From Treponema sp. (lineage in GTDB: Bacteria; Spirochaetota; Spirochaetia; Treponematales; Breznakiellaceae), in contig JAITBG010000104.1 in NCBI GenBank assembly GCA_031283725.1, forward strand, positions 1 to 33,825: 33,825 nt of DNA, read 5' to 3'. The translations under genes were made by a program, and so were the position numbers. Positions 26,509-33,825 of the stretch are shown in pieces. How positions within the stretch are numbered: the stretch's first letter is position 1; every line of letters starts with the position of its first letter. The notes beneath the pieces were generated by a model. The model had not been told where the DNA came from and ran no database searches. It saw only the letters and a program-made list of their open reading frames with translations.

Positions 26509-27012
26509 TTATTTTCCCTCCCGGGCGGCCTTATGGGCAGCCAAACCGATGATCTGGGCGATCAGTCCTCGGATAATCCGCATACTCATGAGCCCCATCC
26601 CAATCGGAAAAGACATGTAAATATACTGCATGGGGATCTTCAAAACCGGACTCAACTGGGGACGTGTAATTAAACTAACGCACATCTGGATACCGACTAT
26701 GGTACAGATTACTCCGAAAAGCAGGAACACTACCTGGCTGAAGAGGTTCAGTCCAAGCTTAGCCGTGCCTTTAAGACTGGATTCCAGCATATCTACCCGA
26801 ATATGGGTTTTTAATTTAGCCACCAGGCTGGACCCTAAAAAGGTCATCCAGATGAATGAATATCTTGCGGTTTCTTCTGTCCAGGCGGCGGGTGTTCTGA
26901 TGAGAAATCGAAATACTACCTGCAAAACAGTTACGGTAACAAAGTAGCCCATTAGCAAGCAGACAAAATATTCTTCCAGATGTTCATCTAAAAATTTCAA
27001 CGCTCTCTTCAT
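26509..27012 (-). CDS. TRAP transporter small permease (DctQ-type), system 2
   Basis: AAWTEETARYSFIWMTFLGSSLVAKLKTHIRVD, four TM segments. Confidence 0.92.
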   Translation of the reverse strand: MKRALKFLDEHLEEYFVCLLMGYFVTVTVLQVVFRFLIRTPAAWTEETARYSFIWMTFLGSSLVAKLKTHIRVDMLESSLKGTAKLGLNLFSQVVFLLFGVICTIVGIQMCVSLITRPQLSPVLKIPMQYIYMSFPIGMGLMSMRIIRGLIAQIIGLAAHKAAREGK

Positions 27013-27042
27013 GGAACTCCCCTTGTGGTAAATATCCGGTTT

Positions 27043-28077
27043 TTAGCGGGAAGCGGCGTTAACAGCGGCAAACAAACGATCAATAATCGCCTGTCCTCCG
27101 ACACTTTGTGCAAACACCGATAGTACCGGCTTAACCTTGTCTCTCCACTGCTGCATTTCCTGGTCCGTAAGTTCAATGATGGTCCCGCCGCTGTCTTTTA
27201 TTATTTTGATATACTCCTCATAGTTTTCGGCGGTCTTTTCGCGCTGGAACAGGGTACCTTTCATGACGGCTTCCCGAACAATCGTCTGCAGCTCCGGAGT
27301 CAGACCATTGAACCAGGCGGGGTTTGCCACGAGCATACCGCACTGGAATACATGGTTGGTCATGATCAAATATTTCTGAATTTCATAGAACCTGGAGGAG
27401 ACGAAGAGCTCCACCGGATTTTCCTGGGCATCCACCGTTCCCTGTTGCAGGGCGGTATACAGTTCCGCAAAAGATATGGCCGCGGGCTGGGCGCCCAAGG
27501 TTTCCCAAATGGCGATATGCAGGGGATTTGTCATAACCCGGATCTTAAGCCCCGCCAGATCCGAAGGAAGGCGGATACTCCGGGGGGCGGAAAGTTCCCG
27601 GTAGGCCACCGCTTCAATATAGCCCAGCCCCACCATGTCACCCGCTCCTTCCATCATATCCAGCATGCTTTTACCAAAGTCACCGTCCAGCACCTTATAG
27701 GCCACGTCTATGTTGGGGAAGGCAAAGGGTACGGAAAACACTCCCAACTCGGGCACAAACTGAACCAGATAGCCTACGTTGGTAAACATTATCTGCACAT
27801 CCCCTTCCTGTACCGCTTCCACAAGCTGGGGATCGTTGCCAAGCTGTCCGTTAGGGTAAATCTCTACTTTAAATACCCCATTACTTGCCTTTTCCATGTG
27901 ATCCTTAATCGCCAGGAAAGACTGATGGGCTAAAGTTTGTTCGTTACCCGTATGGGTCATCTTAACCGTGATGGTCTTCGGCGCGCCGGAAGAACCGGAA
28001 CCAGATTTGCTGCAAGCGCTGAATATAACCGTGAAGGATAAGACCACAATACCTGCTAGTAACATTGTTCTTTTCAT
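27043..28077 (-). CDS. TRAP transporter solute-binding lipoprotein (DctP-type), system 2
   Basis: Start at ATG preceded by GGAGGTAATAAA; lipobox VIFSAC; EIYPNGQLGNDPQLVEAVQEG; LAGLKIRVMTNPLHIAIWETLGAQPAAISFAELYTALQQGTVDAQENP. Confidence 0.95.
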   Translation of the reverse strand: MKRTMLLAGIVVLSFTVIFSACSKSGSGSSGAPKTITVKMTHTGNEQTLAHQSFLAIKDHMEKASNGVFKVEIYPNGQLGNDPQLVEAVQEGDVQIMFTNVGYLVQFVPELGVFSVPFAFPNIDVAYKVLDGDFGKSMLDMMEGAGDMVGLGYIEAVAYRELSAPRSIRLPSDLAGLKIRVMTNPLHIAIWETLGAQPAAISFAELYTALQQGTVDAQENPVELFVSSRFYEIQKYLIMTNHVFQCGMLVANPAWFNGLTPELQTIVREAVMKGTLFQREKTAENYEEYIKIIKDSGGTIIELTDQEMQQWRDKVKPVLSVFAQSVGGQAIIDRLFAAVNAASR

Positions 28078-28124
28078 TTTATTACCTCCTGCATAATTAA
28101 AGCGAAACAAATTTCGCTTATTTC

Positions 28125-29108
28125 CTAGTTGAGATTTGCTTTTTCCCGTACCTGGGGATTTACCACGTTCTTTGTCCACCGTCCGGAAAGCACATCAATC
28201 GTCTGTGCCGCCAGTTTGACATACAGGTCCGCCACGGCTTCCTCTGAATACATACCCACATGGGGGGTAAAGATAACGTTTTTCATGGAAAGCAGTTCAT
28301 GATCCACCGGCAGGGGTTCGCCCTCACAGACATCCAGACCTGCGGCGGCTATGACTCCCGTCTTAAGGGCGGTAATCAGATCCGCAGTGTTGATAATACC
28401 TCCCCGGGAGGCGTTGATCAGGATTACCCCGGGTTTCATCATCTTAAACTGGGGCATGGAAATCATGTGGGCGGTTTCCGGCATCAACGGTGTGTGTATG
28501 GATATAGCGTCCGCGTTCCGCAGTACCTCTTCCAGGGTCCCGGCTAAACTGATGCCGGGTTCATTCAAATTTTTTACAAAGGGATCGAACACCACTATTT
28601 TCATCCCCATGCCCAGGGCCATCTTTGCCAATTCCCGGCCTATTCTGCCGTAGCCGAGGATTCCCAGGGTCTGCCCCCGGATCCGGTGACTTTTTATCGC
28701 CGTACCCGCGGCATAACCTCCGGCCCGCGCCCGGGCGATAAAGGGTAAAAGCTGACGTTCCAGGGCAAGTAACAGAGTAAAGGCGTGGCTGGCCACTTCA
28801 TAGGTGCAGTAATCCGGAACATTACACACCGCAATTCCTCTGGCCGTTGCGGCTTCAAGATCCACATTGTCGTAACCAATACCGCAACGTCCGATAAATT
28901 TAAGGTTTGGCAACGCCCCAATCAGCTTCGCATCAAAGGGGATGGTCATCACCATGACGGCATCGGCGTCCTTTGCCTTATCAATCACTTCCTGGGGGCT
29001 TTTATAATTGCAGAAAATAAATTCCTGCCCCGCACCGGTAAAACTCTTAGTCAACTGATCCTTGTTTTCCTGAGTAAGAAACTGTTCTTCCAGATAATAA
29101 GTCCGCAT
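28125..29108 (-). CDS. D-2-hydroxyacid dehydrogenase (PGDH/CtBP-like)
   Basis: GRCGIGYDNVDLEAATARGIAVCNVPDYCTYEVASHA, LGILGYGRIGRELAKMA, NASRGGIINTADLITALKTG, FTPHVGMYS. Confidence 0.93.
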   Translation of the reverse strand: MRTYYLEEQFLTQENKDQLTKSFTGAGQEFIFCNYKSPQEVIDKAKDADAVMVMTIPFDAKLIGALPNLKFIGRCGIGYDNVDLEAATARGIAVCNVPDYCTYEVASHAFTLLLALERQLLPFIARARAGGYAAGTAIKSHRIRGQTLGILGYGRIGRELAKMALGMGMKIVVFDPFVKNLNEPGISLAGTLEEVLRNADAISIHTPLMPETAHMISMPQFKMMKPGVILINASRGGIINTADLITALKTGVIAAAGLDVCEGEPLPVDHELLSMKNVIFTPHVGMYSEEAVADLYVKLAAQTIDVLSGRWTKNVVNPQVREKANLN

Positions 29109-29133
29109 AGGGTAATACTTCTCCTTTTGCCTG

Positions 29134-30345
29134 TTATTTTTTCAAGGTATCCGCCAGGTCTTTGAACTCCCGGCGGCTTAAGTCCCGTTTTACGCTTATG
29201 GCCTGATCCTTCACCAGATTGACCATGGTTTTTATTTCCTCTTCCGAAAGGCTAATACCCAGCTCTTGGGCAACCAGAGCGATATTGGCGGCGCCACTCT
29301 TTTTGCCGGTATAAATATAGGGAGCGCGCTGGTTAACCAGGGTCCAGAGATAGGGCAGCATTACCAGGGGGTCCGTATCTTTACAATTCTTCCACATCCC
29401 CACGGGCATCCCGGTTTCCCAGCCGAAGATACGTTCCCCTACGACGGCCTTTAGGGGCGATACGGGTGAACCGGAACGTTTTTCCACCTCCCGGGAAAGA
29501 TCCAGAAGCTGCGAAAGATCGATCCCTGTATCAATGCCATAGAGCGCCCGCAGCGATACTAACAGCGGTTCCAGGGGCGTATTACCGGTACGTTCCCCTA
29601 TGCCGTTTACCGTAACATGGGCGCAGGAAGCCCCTGCCGAAAGGGCCGCGATGGTGGTAGCCACACTCAGGCCGAAATCCTCATGGCAATGAACCTCAAT
29701 GGGGCATTGCAGCCGTTCAATCATTTTACGAACCGTGTACGCCGCGCCTTCCGGAGAGAACGCGCCGAAGGTATCAACCAGGGTAACAGCATCCAGGTGC
29801 CCCCCTTCCTTGATTGCGCTCAGGGTATCCAGCAAAAAATCCAGGCTGGCCCGGGAACCGTCCGCCGGGAAAAAAGTAACCTTCATTCCAAGATCGCGGG
29901 CCGCGGAGGTGGCCTCGCAGGCGGCTTTGATCGCCTTTTCCACGCTCCACTTCATGCCTTTGTTAAGGAGATGCTCGCTTCCCGGAACCTCCGCTAGGAC
30001 GCCGTGTACGCCGCATTTCTTGGCGAGCTCAATATCGCTTACCACATTGCGTACAAAACAATAAATCTCCGCTTTAAGCCCGCTGTCGCAGATTTCACGG
30101 ATGGCATCCGCATCCCCCTGGGATACGGCGGGGGTCCCCGCTTCAATCTTGTGTATACCAATCGCGTCAAGCTTTTTAGCAATCACAACCTTATCCTCAC
30201 GGCTGAACACAACCCCCGGCTGCTGCTCACCGTCCCGCAGGGTTGTATCAAGTATCTTTACATCCTTTACAAATTGGAGCTTTGACGTAATCTCCGGCAC
30301 ATAATTCGCCGGCGCCACCCACCATTTTTCTTCCCGAAACCCCAT
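29134..30345 (-). CDS. HMGL/LeuA-like aldolase family protein, paralog 2
   Basis: DTTLRDGEQQPGVVFSREDKV, IHKIEAGTPA, IEVHCHEDFGLS, VNGIGERTGNTPLEPL; start at MGFREEKWWVAP by alignment with paralog 1 (MGYHEEGKWWVSP). Confidence 0.9.
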   Translation of the reverse strand: MGFREEKWWVAPANYVPEITSKLQFVKDVKILDTTLRDGEQQPGVVFSREDKVVIAKKLDAIGIHKIEAGTPAVSQGDADAIREICDSGLKAEIYCFVRNVVSDIELAKKCGVHGVLAEVPGSEHLLNKGMKWSVEKAIKAACEATSAARDLGMKVTFFPADGSRASLDFLLDTLSAIKEGGHLDAVTLVDTFGAFSPEGAAYTVRKMIERLQCPIEVHCHEDFGLSVATTIAALSAGASCAHVTVNGIGERTGNTPLEPLLVSLRALYGIDTGIDLSQLLDLSREVEKRSGSPVSPLKAVVGERIFGWETGMPVGMWKNCKDTDPLVMLPYLWTLVNQRAPYIYTGKKSGAANIALVAQELGISLSEEEIKTMVNLVKDQAISVKRDLSRREFKDLADTLKK

Positions 30346-30413
30346 ATTATACCTCCACAAGGGCATAGCTATTTTCACTAAGCTTATCGTATCATGTTTT
30401 CATAACCTTGTCA

Positions 30414-30435
30414 ACAATATTTTATATGATATTGT
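30414..30435. promoter_or_regulatory. Candidate operator: inverted repeat ACAATAT-N8-ATATTGT
   Basis: Perfect 7-bp inverted repeat in the divergent intergenic region between the HMGL-headed operon and the MerR-XRE-cupin regulator. Confidence 0.45.
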
Positions 30436-30483
30436 AAATTTTTATTTGATTTTTCTCTATCTTTAAAATATTATTAAAAAGGC

Positions 30484-30516
30484 GTATATCGATTTTTTTT
30501 ATACAAATTGATATAC
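30484..30516. promoter_or_regulatory. Candidate operator: inverted repeat GTATATCGATTT-N9-AAATTGATATAC
   Basis: 12-bp arms with one mismatch, about 60 bp upstream of the regulator ATG. Confidence 0.5.
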
Positions 30517-30576
30517 TTACAGTAAATCAGGGATAACAAGGATAAAGAGGTGTATGTAACTGATTCGGGAGAGATA

Positions 30577-31401
30577 ATGCTGAGTATCCGGGAAGCGGCC
30601 AAAGAAATCGGCGTGGTCCCCGCAACCATCCGGAACTGGGAAAAACAGGGAATTATTAGCTCAAAACGGATAAAAAACGGATACCGGGTTTTTGACCATG
30701 TGGATATAACCAGAATGCGTGGACTAAAACGCTATTCCAGGGAAAATAAATTGAGTGTCAACGCCGCCAACATAATTATAGGCCGGGCGAAATCTCAAAA
30801 TACTCATGATCCCGGAGAAGAACCCGGTCAGGGCCCCTCCATGGGGATATTGAAGAGCGAAAAATGGAAACAATGCCGGCTTGAACGGGGTTTTGTCCTG
30901 GAGGATGTGGCCAGAGCGGTCCAAATTTCACCTTCCTACCTCCATAAAATCGAAAACAAGCAGACCAATGTTTCCCTGGATATCCTGCAGCGGCTTGCGG
31001 ATTTCTACGGAGAAGATCTCCTCTATTATATTGCGGATGCCCCCAGCGATCAGCACATTGTACGAAAGGGCGGCGGGGAGCCTATCGAAATAGGGCTCAA
31101 GGGCGTTTTGGTAAAATCCCTTATCGCCATGAGCAAATTTTCCCTTTCGGTTCTCCTCTTTACGGCGGAGCCAAATTCCGGCAGGGCCAAATCTCACTTG
31201 CACCACGGGGAAGAATTTCTCTATATCCTGTCGGGAAAAATCCATTTTATTTTAGTGAATACCGAATATGTGCTTTCCGCGGGGGATTCCCTGAGTTTCC
31301 GTTCATCGGATAATCACGCATGGTTCAACCGCGAAAAAAAGGAAGCCCGAATTCTTTGGACCTATACTCCGGGCCGGCATCCTGCTGCCCAAACCATATA
31401 G
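30577..31401 (+). CDS. Three-domain regulator: MerR-like HTH, XRE/HTH_3, C-terminal cupin
   Basis: MLSIREAAKEIGVVPATIRNWEKQGIISSKRIKNGYRVF (MerR); WKQCRLERGFVLEDVARAVQISPSYLHKIENKQTNVSLDILQRLADFYG (XRE); HLHHGEEFLYILSGKIHFIL...LSAGDSLSFRSSDNHAWFN (cupin_2). Confidence 0.92.
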   Translation: MLSIREAAKEIGVVPATIRNWEKQGIISSKRIKNGYRVFDHVDITRMRGLKRYSRENKLSVNAANIIIGRAKSQNTHDPGEEPGQGPSMGILKSEKWKQCRLERGFVLEDVARAVQISPSYLHKIENKQTNVSLDILQRLADFYGEDLLYYIADAPSDQHIVRKGGGEPIEIGLKGVLVKSLIAMSKFSLSVLLFTAEPNSGRAKSHLHHGEEFLYILSGKIHFILVNTEYVLSAGDSLSFRSSDNHAWFNREKKEARILWTYTPGRHPAAQTI

Positions 31402-31478
31402 ACTAGGAGTTTTGCGGAACTTCGTTCCGCTTCGATTGAACTGTGCGGTAGTCGCCGCGCGAGATAGGAGTTGTTTCT

Positions 31479-31886
31479 ATGTTTACAACAACAGTAACCC
31501 CCAGGTTCGGGGACATTGACGGCCTGGGGCATATCAACAACACGGTTCTGGCGGGATGGTTTGAGCTTGGCCGGAACCCCCTGTTCCGGATCTTCGATCC
31601 CAACCTGCAGGTAGCGCACGGCGTATGGCCTCTCATTATGGCCCACGCGGAGTATGATTTTGTGGGGGAGCTCTTTTTTCAGCACGACGTGGAAATCCGC
31701 AGCTCCATCAGCCGTATCGGGACCAAGTCATTCACGGTATACCACGAAGCATGGCAGGAAGGCCGACTCTGCACTACCGGGAACGCCGTAATTGTGCACT
31801 TCGATTTTATCAGCCGGAAAAGCACACCTATCCCGGAGGATAAAAAAAGGGTGTTAGCAGAACATTTGAAAACACAGGAAAACTAA
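31479..31886 (+). CDS. Acyl-CoA thioesterase, 4HBT hotdog family
   Basis: TVTPRFGDIDGLGHINNTVLAGWFELGRNPLFRIFDP; HINN and FGDxD features typical of 4HBT thioesterases; SD TAGGAG upstream. Confidence 0.88.
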   Translation: MFTTTVTPRFGDIDGLGHINNTVLAGWFELGRNPLFRIFDPNLQVAHGVWPLIMAHAEYDFVGELFFQHDVEIRSSISRIGTKSFTVYHEAWQEGRLCTTGNAVIVHFDFISRKSTPIPEDKKRVLAEHLKTQEN

Positions 31887-31891
31887 CCGCT

Positions 31892-33556
31892 CTACCGTAT
31901 CACCGCTTTGTCATAGTCCGCGGGAGGAATGTAGCCCAAAAGGCGGATGCAGGTGGCGGCGATGGAACTGATCCCCAGGCCCTCGTTCAGGGGCGTCACG
32001 GGATACTCGCCCTTGTATTCCGGATCGTAGATGATGCACGGGACGGGGTTGAGGCTGTGGCTGGTCTTAGCCTTGGGGCTGCCGTCTTCCTTGCGGGAAA
32101 CCGCGCCGGTTTTTTTATCGTGTTCAAACATATCGTCGGAGTTGCCGTGGTCTGCGGTGATAACCAATACCGCGCCTGCGTTCTCCACCACCCTGGCAAT
32201 ACGGCCTAACTGGAGATCCATGGCTTCCATGGAGCAGACCACCGCCTGGTAAATGCCGGTATGGCCCACCATGTCGCCATTGGGGAAGTTGAGCCGGATA
32301 AAATCGTAGTTCCCCGAAGGGATGGCTTCCAAAACCCGATCTGCGATCTCCGCGCACTTCATCCAGGGGCGCTGCTCAAAGGGGAGTACGTCGCTCTTGA
32401 TCTCCACATAGTCCTCAAGCTTGTCGTCAAACTTGCCGGTACGGTTGCCGTTGAAGAAATAGGTTACATGGCCGTACTTCTGGGTCTCCGAAATAGCAAG
32501 GGTGCGTACTCCGGTGGTAGCCAGGTATTCTCCCATGGTCCGGTCAATGGAGGGCGGGCTTACCAGGTAGCGGCGGGGCACATGCAGGTCCCCATCGTAT
32601 TCCATCATCCCGGCGTAGCATACCTTCGGCCTGCGTCCCCGATCGAACTTGTCAAACCGGTCCTCCTCAAAGGCGGCGGTGATCTCCAGGGCTCGGTCCC
32701 CCCGGAAATTAAAGTACACCACCGAATCGCCGTCTTCAATAATACCGATAGGCTTTCCGTCTTTGGCGATAACGAATTCTTTGAGGTCCTGGTCGATGAT
32801 GCCGGGGATCTCAGCGCGGTAGGTTTCCACCGCCTCCCTGGTTGTGGCGAATTGCCGCCCCTCGCCGTGGACGTGGACCTTCCAGCCCCGCTCCACCATG
32901 CTCCAGTCCGCGCCGTAGCGATCCATGGTGATCCACATCCGGCCGCCGCCGGAAGCTATGGCCGCATCAAAAGCGCCGTTGTTCTGTTCCTTCAAGAAAG
33001 CCTCGAAGGGATCAACGTATTCCAGGGCGCTGGTTTCCCCCACGTCCCGTCCGTCAAAGAGCACATGGACCCGTACCTTTTTGACCCCCTCTTTCTTTGC
33101 CTGCGTTATCATGGCCTTGAGATGATCCAAATGGCTGTGCACATTGCCGTCGGAAAAGAGGCCGATAAAGTGCAGGGTTGGCGCCCGGGCGCCTTCGCCC
33201 TTAACCACGTTGGACGACACGTCTTTCCAGGCCTGGCCGGTAAACATAGCGCCGGTTTCGATGGAGTTGGTTACCAGCGCCGCTCCCTGGCTAAAGACCC
33301 GGCCGCAGCCCATGGCGTTGTGGCCCACCTCGCTGTTCCCCATGTCGTCGTCCGAAGGAAGCCCTACCGCCTTTCCATGGGCTTTAAGCCTGGTATTCGA
33401 GCTTTTCCCCTGAATCGCGTCCAGGTGATACATTTTAGAATCCGCGACCGCGTCGCCTTCTTTATATTTGCCGTACCCCACGCCGTCCATGATGACCAGC
33501 ACCACCGGCCCGCGCCGGCCTTTCCAGGAAGGGTCTTTTTTAAGCGCTTCTACCAT
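31892..33556 (-). CDS. gpmI: 2,3-bisphosphoglycerate-independent phosphoglycerate mutase
   Basis: VVLVIMDGVGYGKYKEGDAV, DMGNSEVGHNAMGCGRVFSQGA, HFIGLFSDGNVHSHLDHL, HVLFDGRDV, NFPNGDMVGHTG, VLVITADHGNSDDM. Confidence 0.96.
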   Translation of the reverse strand: MVEALKKDPSWKGRRGPVVLVIMDGVGYGKYKEGDAVADSKMYHLDAIQGKSSNTRLKAHGKAVGLPSDDDMGNSEVGHNAMGCGRVFSQGAALVTNSIETGAMFTGQAWKDVSSNVVKGEGARAPTLHFIGLFSDGNVHSHLDHLKAMITQAKKEGVKKVRVHVLFDGRDVGETSALEYVDPFEAFLKEQNNGAFDAAIASGGGRMWITMDRYGADWSMVERGWKVHVHGEGRQFATTREAVETYRAEIPGIIDQDLKEFVIAKDGKPIGIIEDGDSVVYFNFRGDRALEITAAFEEDRFDKFDRGRRPKVCYAGMMEYDGDLHVPRRYLVSPPSIDRTMGEYLATTGVRTLAISETQKYGHVTYFFNGNRTGKFDDKLEDYVEIKSDVLPFEQRPWMKCAEIADRVLEAIPSGNYDFIRLNFPNGDMVGHTGIYQAVVCSMEAMDLQLGRIARVVENAGAVLVITADHGNSDDMFEHDKKTGAVSRKEDGSPKAKTSHSLNPVPCIIYDPEYKGEYPVTPLNEGLGISSIAATCIRLLGYIPPADYDKAVIR

Positions 33557-33635
33557 AATCAGGAACCCCTTGTTTAATACTATACCCCTAGTATACTCTA
33601 AACGCGGCCCGCAGGAAAGCCCCGCGTTGCCTCAC

Positions 33636-33825
33636 TGAAAATGTTACCGAAAAGGGACCATGCCTCAAATTGAAAATGTTACCCAAATTATTATGAGGGC
33701 GCTCGAAGGAGGGCGTCCCCATGGGGTTAACCATGCAACAAAAACAGGCGGTAACACGGGAATACAGACCGCGTTACCAAAAGGCATCCAAAAAAGAAAA
33801 GCGGGCGTTGCCCGACGAATTCACC
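33636..33825 (+). mobile_element. 5' end of an integrase/DDE-type insertion sequence (truncated by window edge)
   Basis: Two copies of TGAAAATGTTACC (33636-33648, 33671-33683), then ORF from 33721: MGLTMQQKQAVTREYRPRYQKASKKEKRALPDEFT, typical N-terminus of integrase-core transposases. Confidence 0.65.
33721..33825 (+). CDS. Transposase/integrase N-terminus (partial)
   Basis: Open to the window end; basic 'TREYRPRYQKASKKEKR' motif following terminal-repeat-like sequence. Confidence 0.6.
   Translation, partial: MGLTMQQKQAVTREYRPRYQKASKKEKRALPDEFT

Noticed and set aside
32261-33577. 438-aa ORF on + strand
   Set aside because: Lies entirely antisense to the clear gpmI gene; low-complexity shadow ORF typical of this codon usage.
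1-33825. CRISPR array, tRNA or rRNA genes
   Set aside because: No regularly spaced repeats, and no tRNA or rRNA sequence recognised on reading; a tRNAscan/Infernal run would be needed to exclude small RNAs.

Overview
The window looks like chromosome from a Treponema-like spirochaete; this is inferred from protein style, since no search was run. The left edge (1-3110) is decayed DNA. A DUF6273-like fragment abuts a truncated chemotaxis receptor, followed by a second receptor with frameshifts and internal deletions, then an ISAs1-type transposase remnant. Next come an IscR-like Rrf2 regulator, a spirochaete-type membrane protein with repeated small domains, a RadC/JAB-DinG fusion helicase, a LarA/DUF2088 protein, a secreted protein and a MATE exporter. 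The main feature is a tightly packed leftward array of 15 genes (about 30345 down to 11316). It holds two LeuA/HMGL-like aldolases, two complete DctP-DctQ-DctM TRAP transporters, a D-2-hydroxyacid dehydrogenase, an SDR, an HD hydrolase, a PurN-like formyltransferase fused to an NDP-forming acyl-CoA synthetase, a 1476-aa double BcrAD/BadFG-type activase, a CmpB-like membrane protein and a second HD hydrolase. A MerR-XRE-cupin three-domain regulator is divergently encoded at the head, with inverted repeats in the shared intergenic region. I propose this array as an uncharacterised organic-acid uptake and catabolism system. A hotdog thioesterase, gpmI and the 5' end of an integrase-type IS finish the window. 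No tRNA, rRNA or CRISPR array was recognised.
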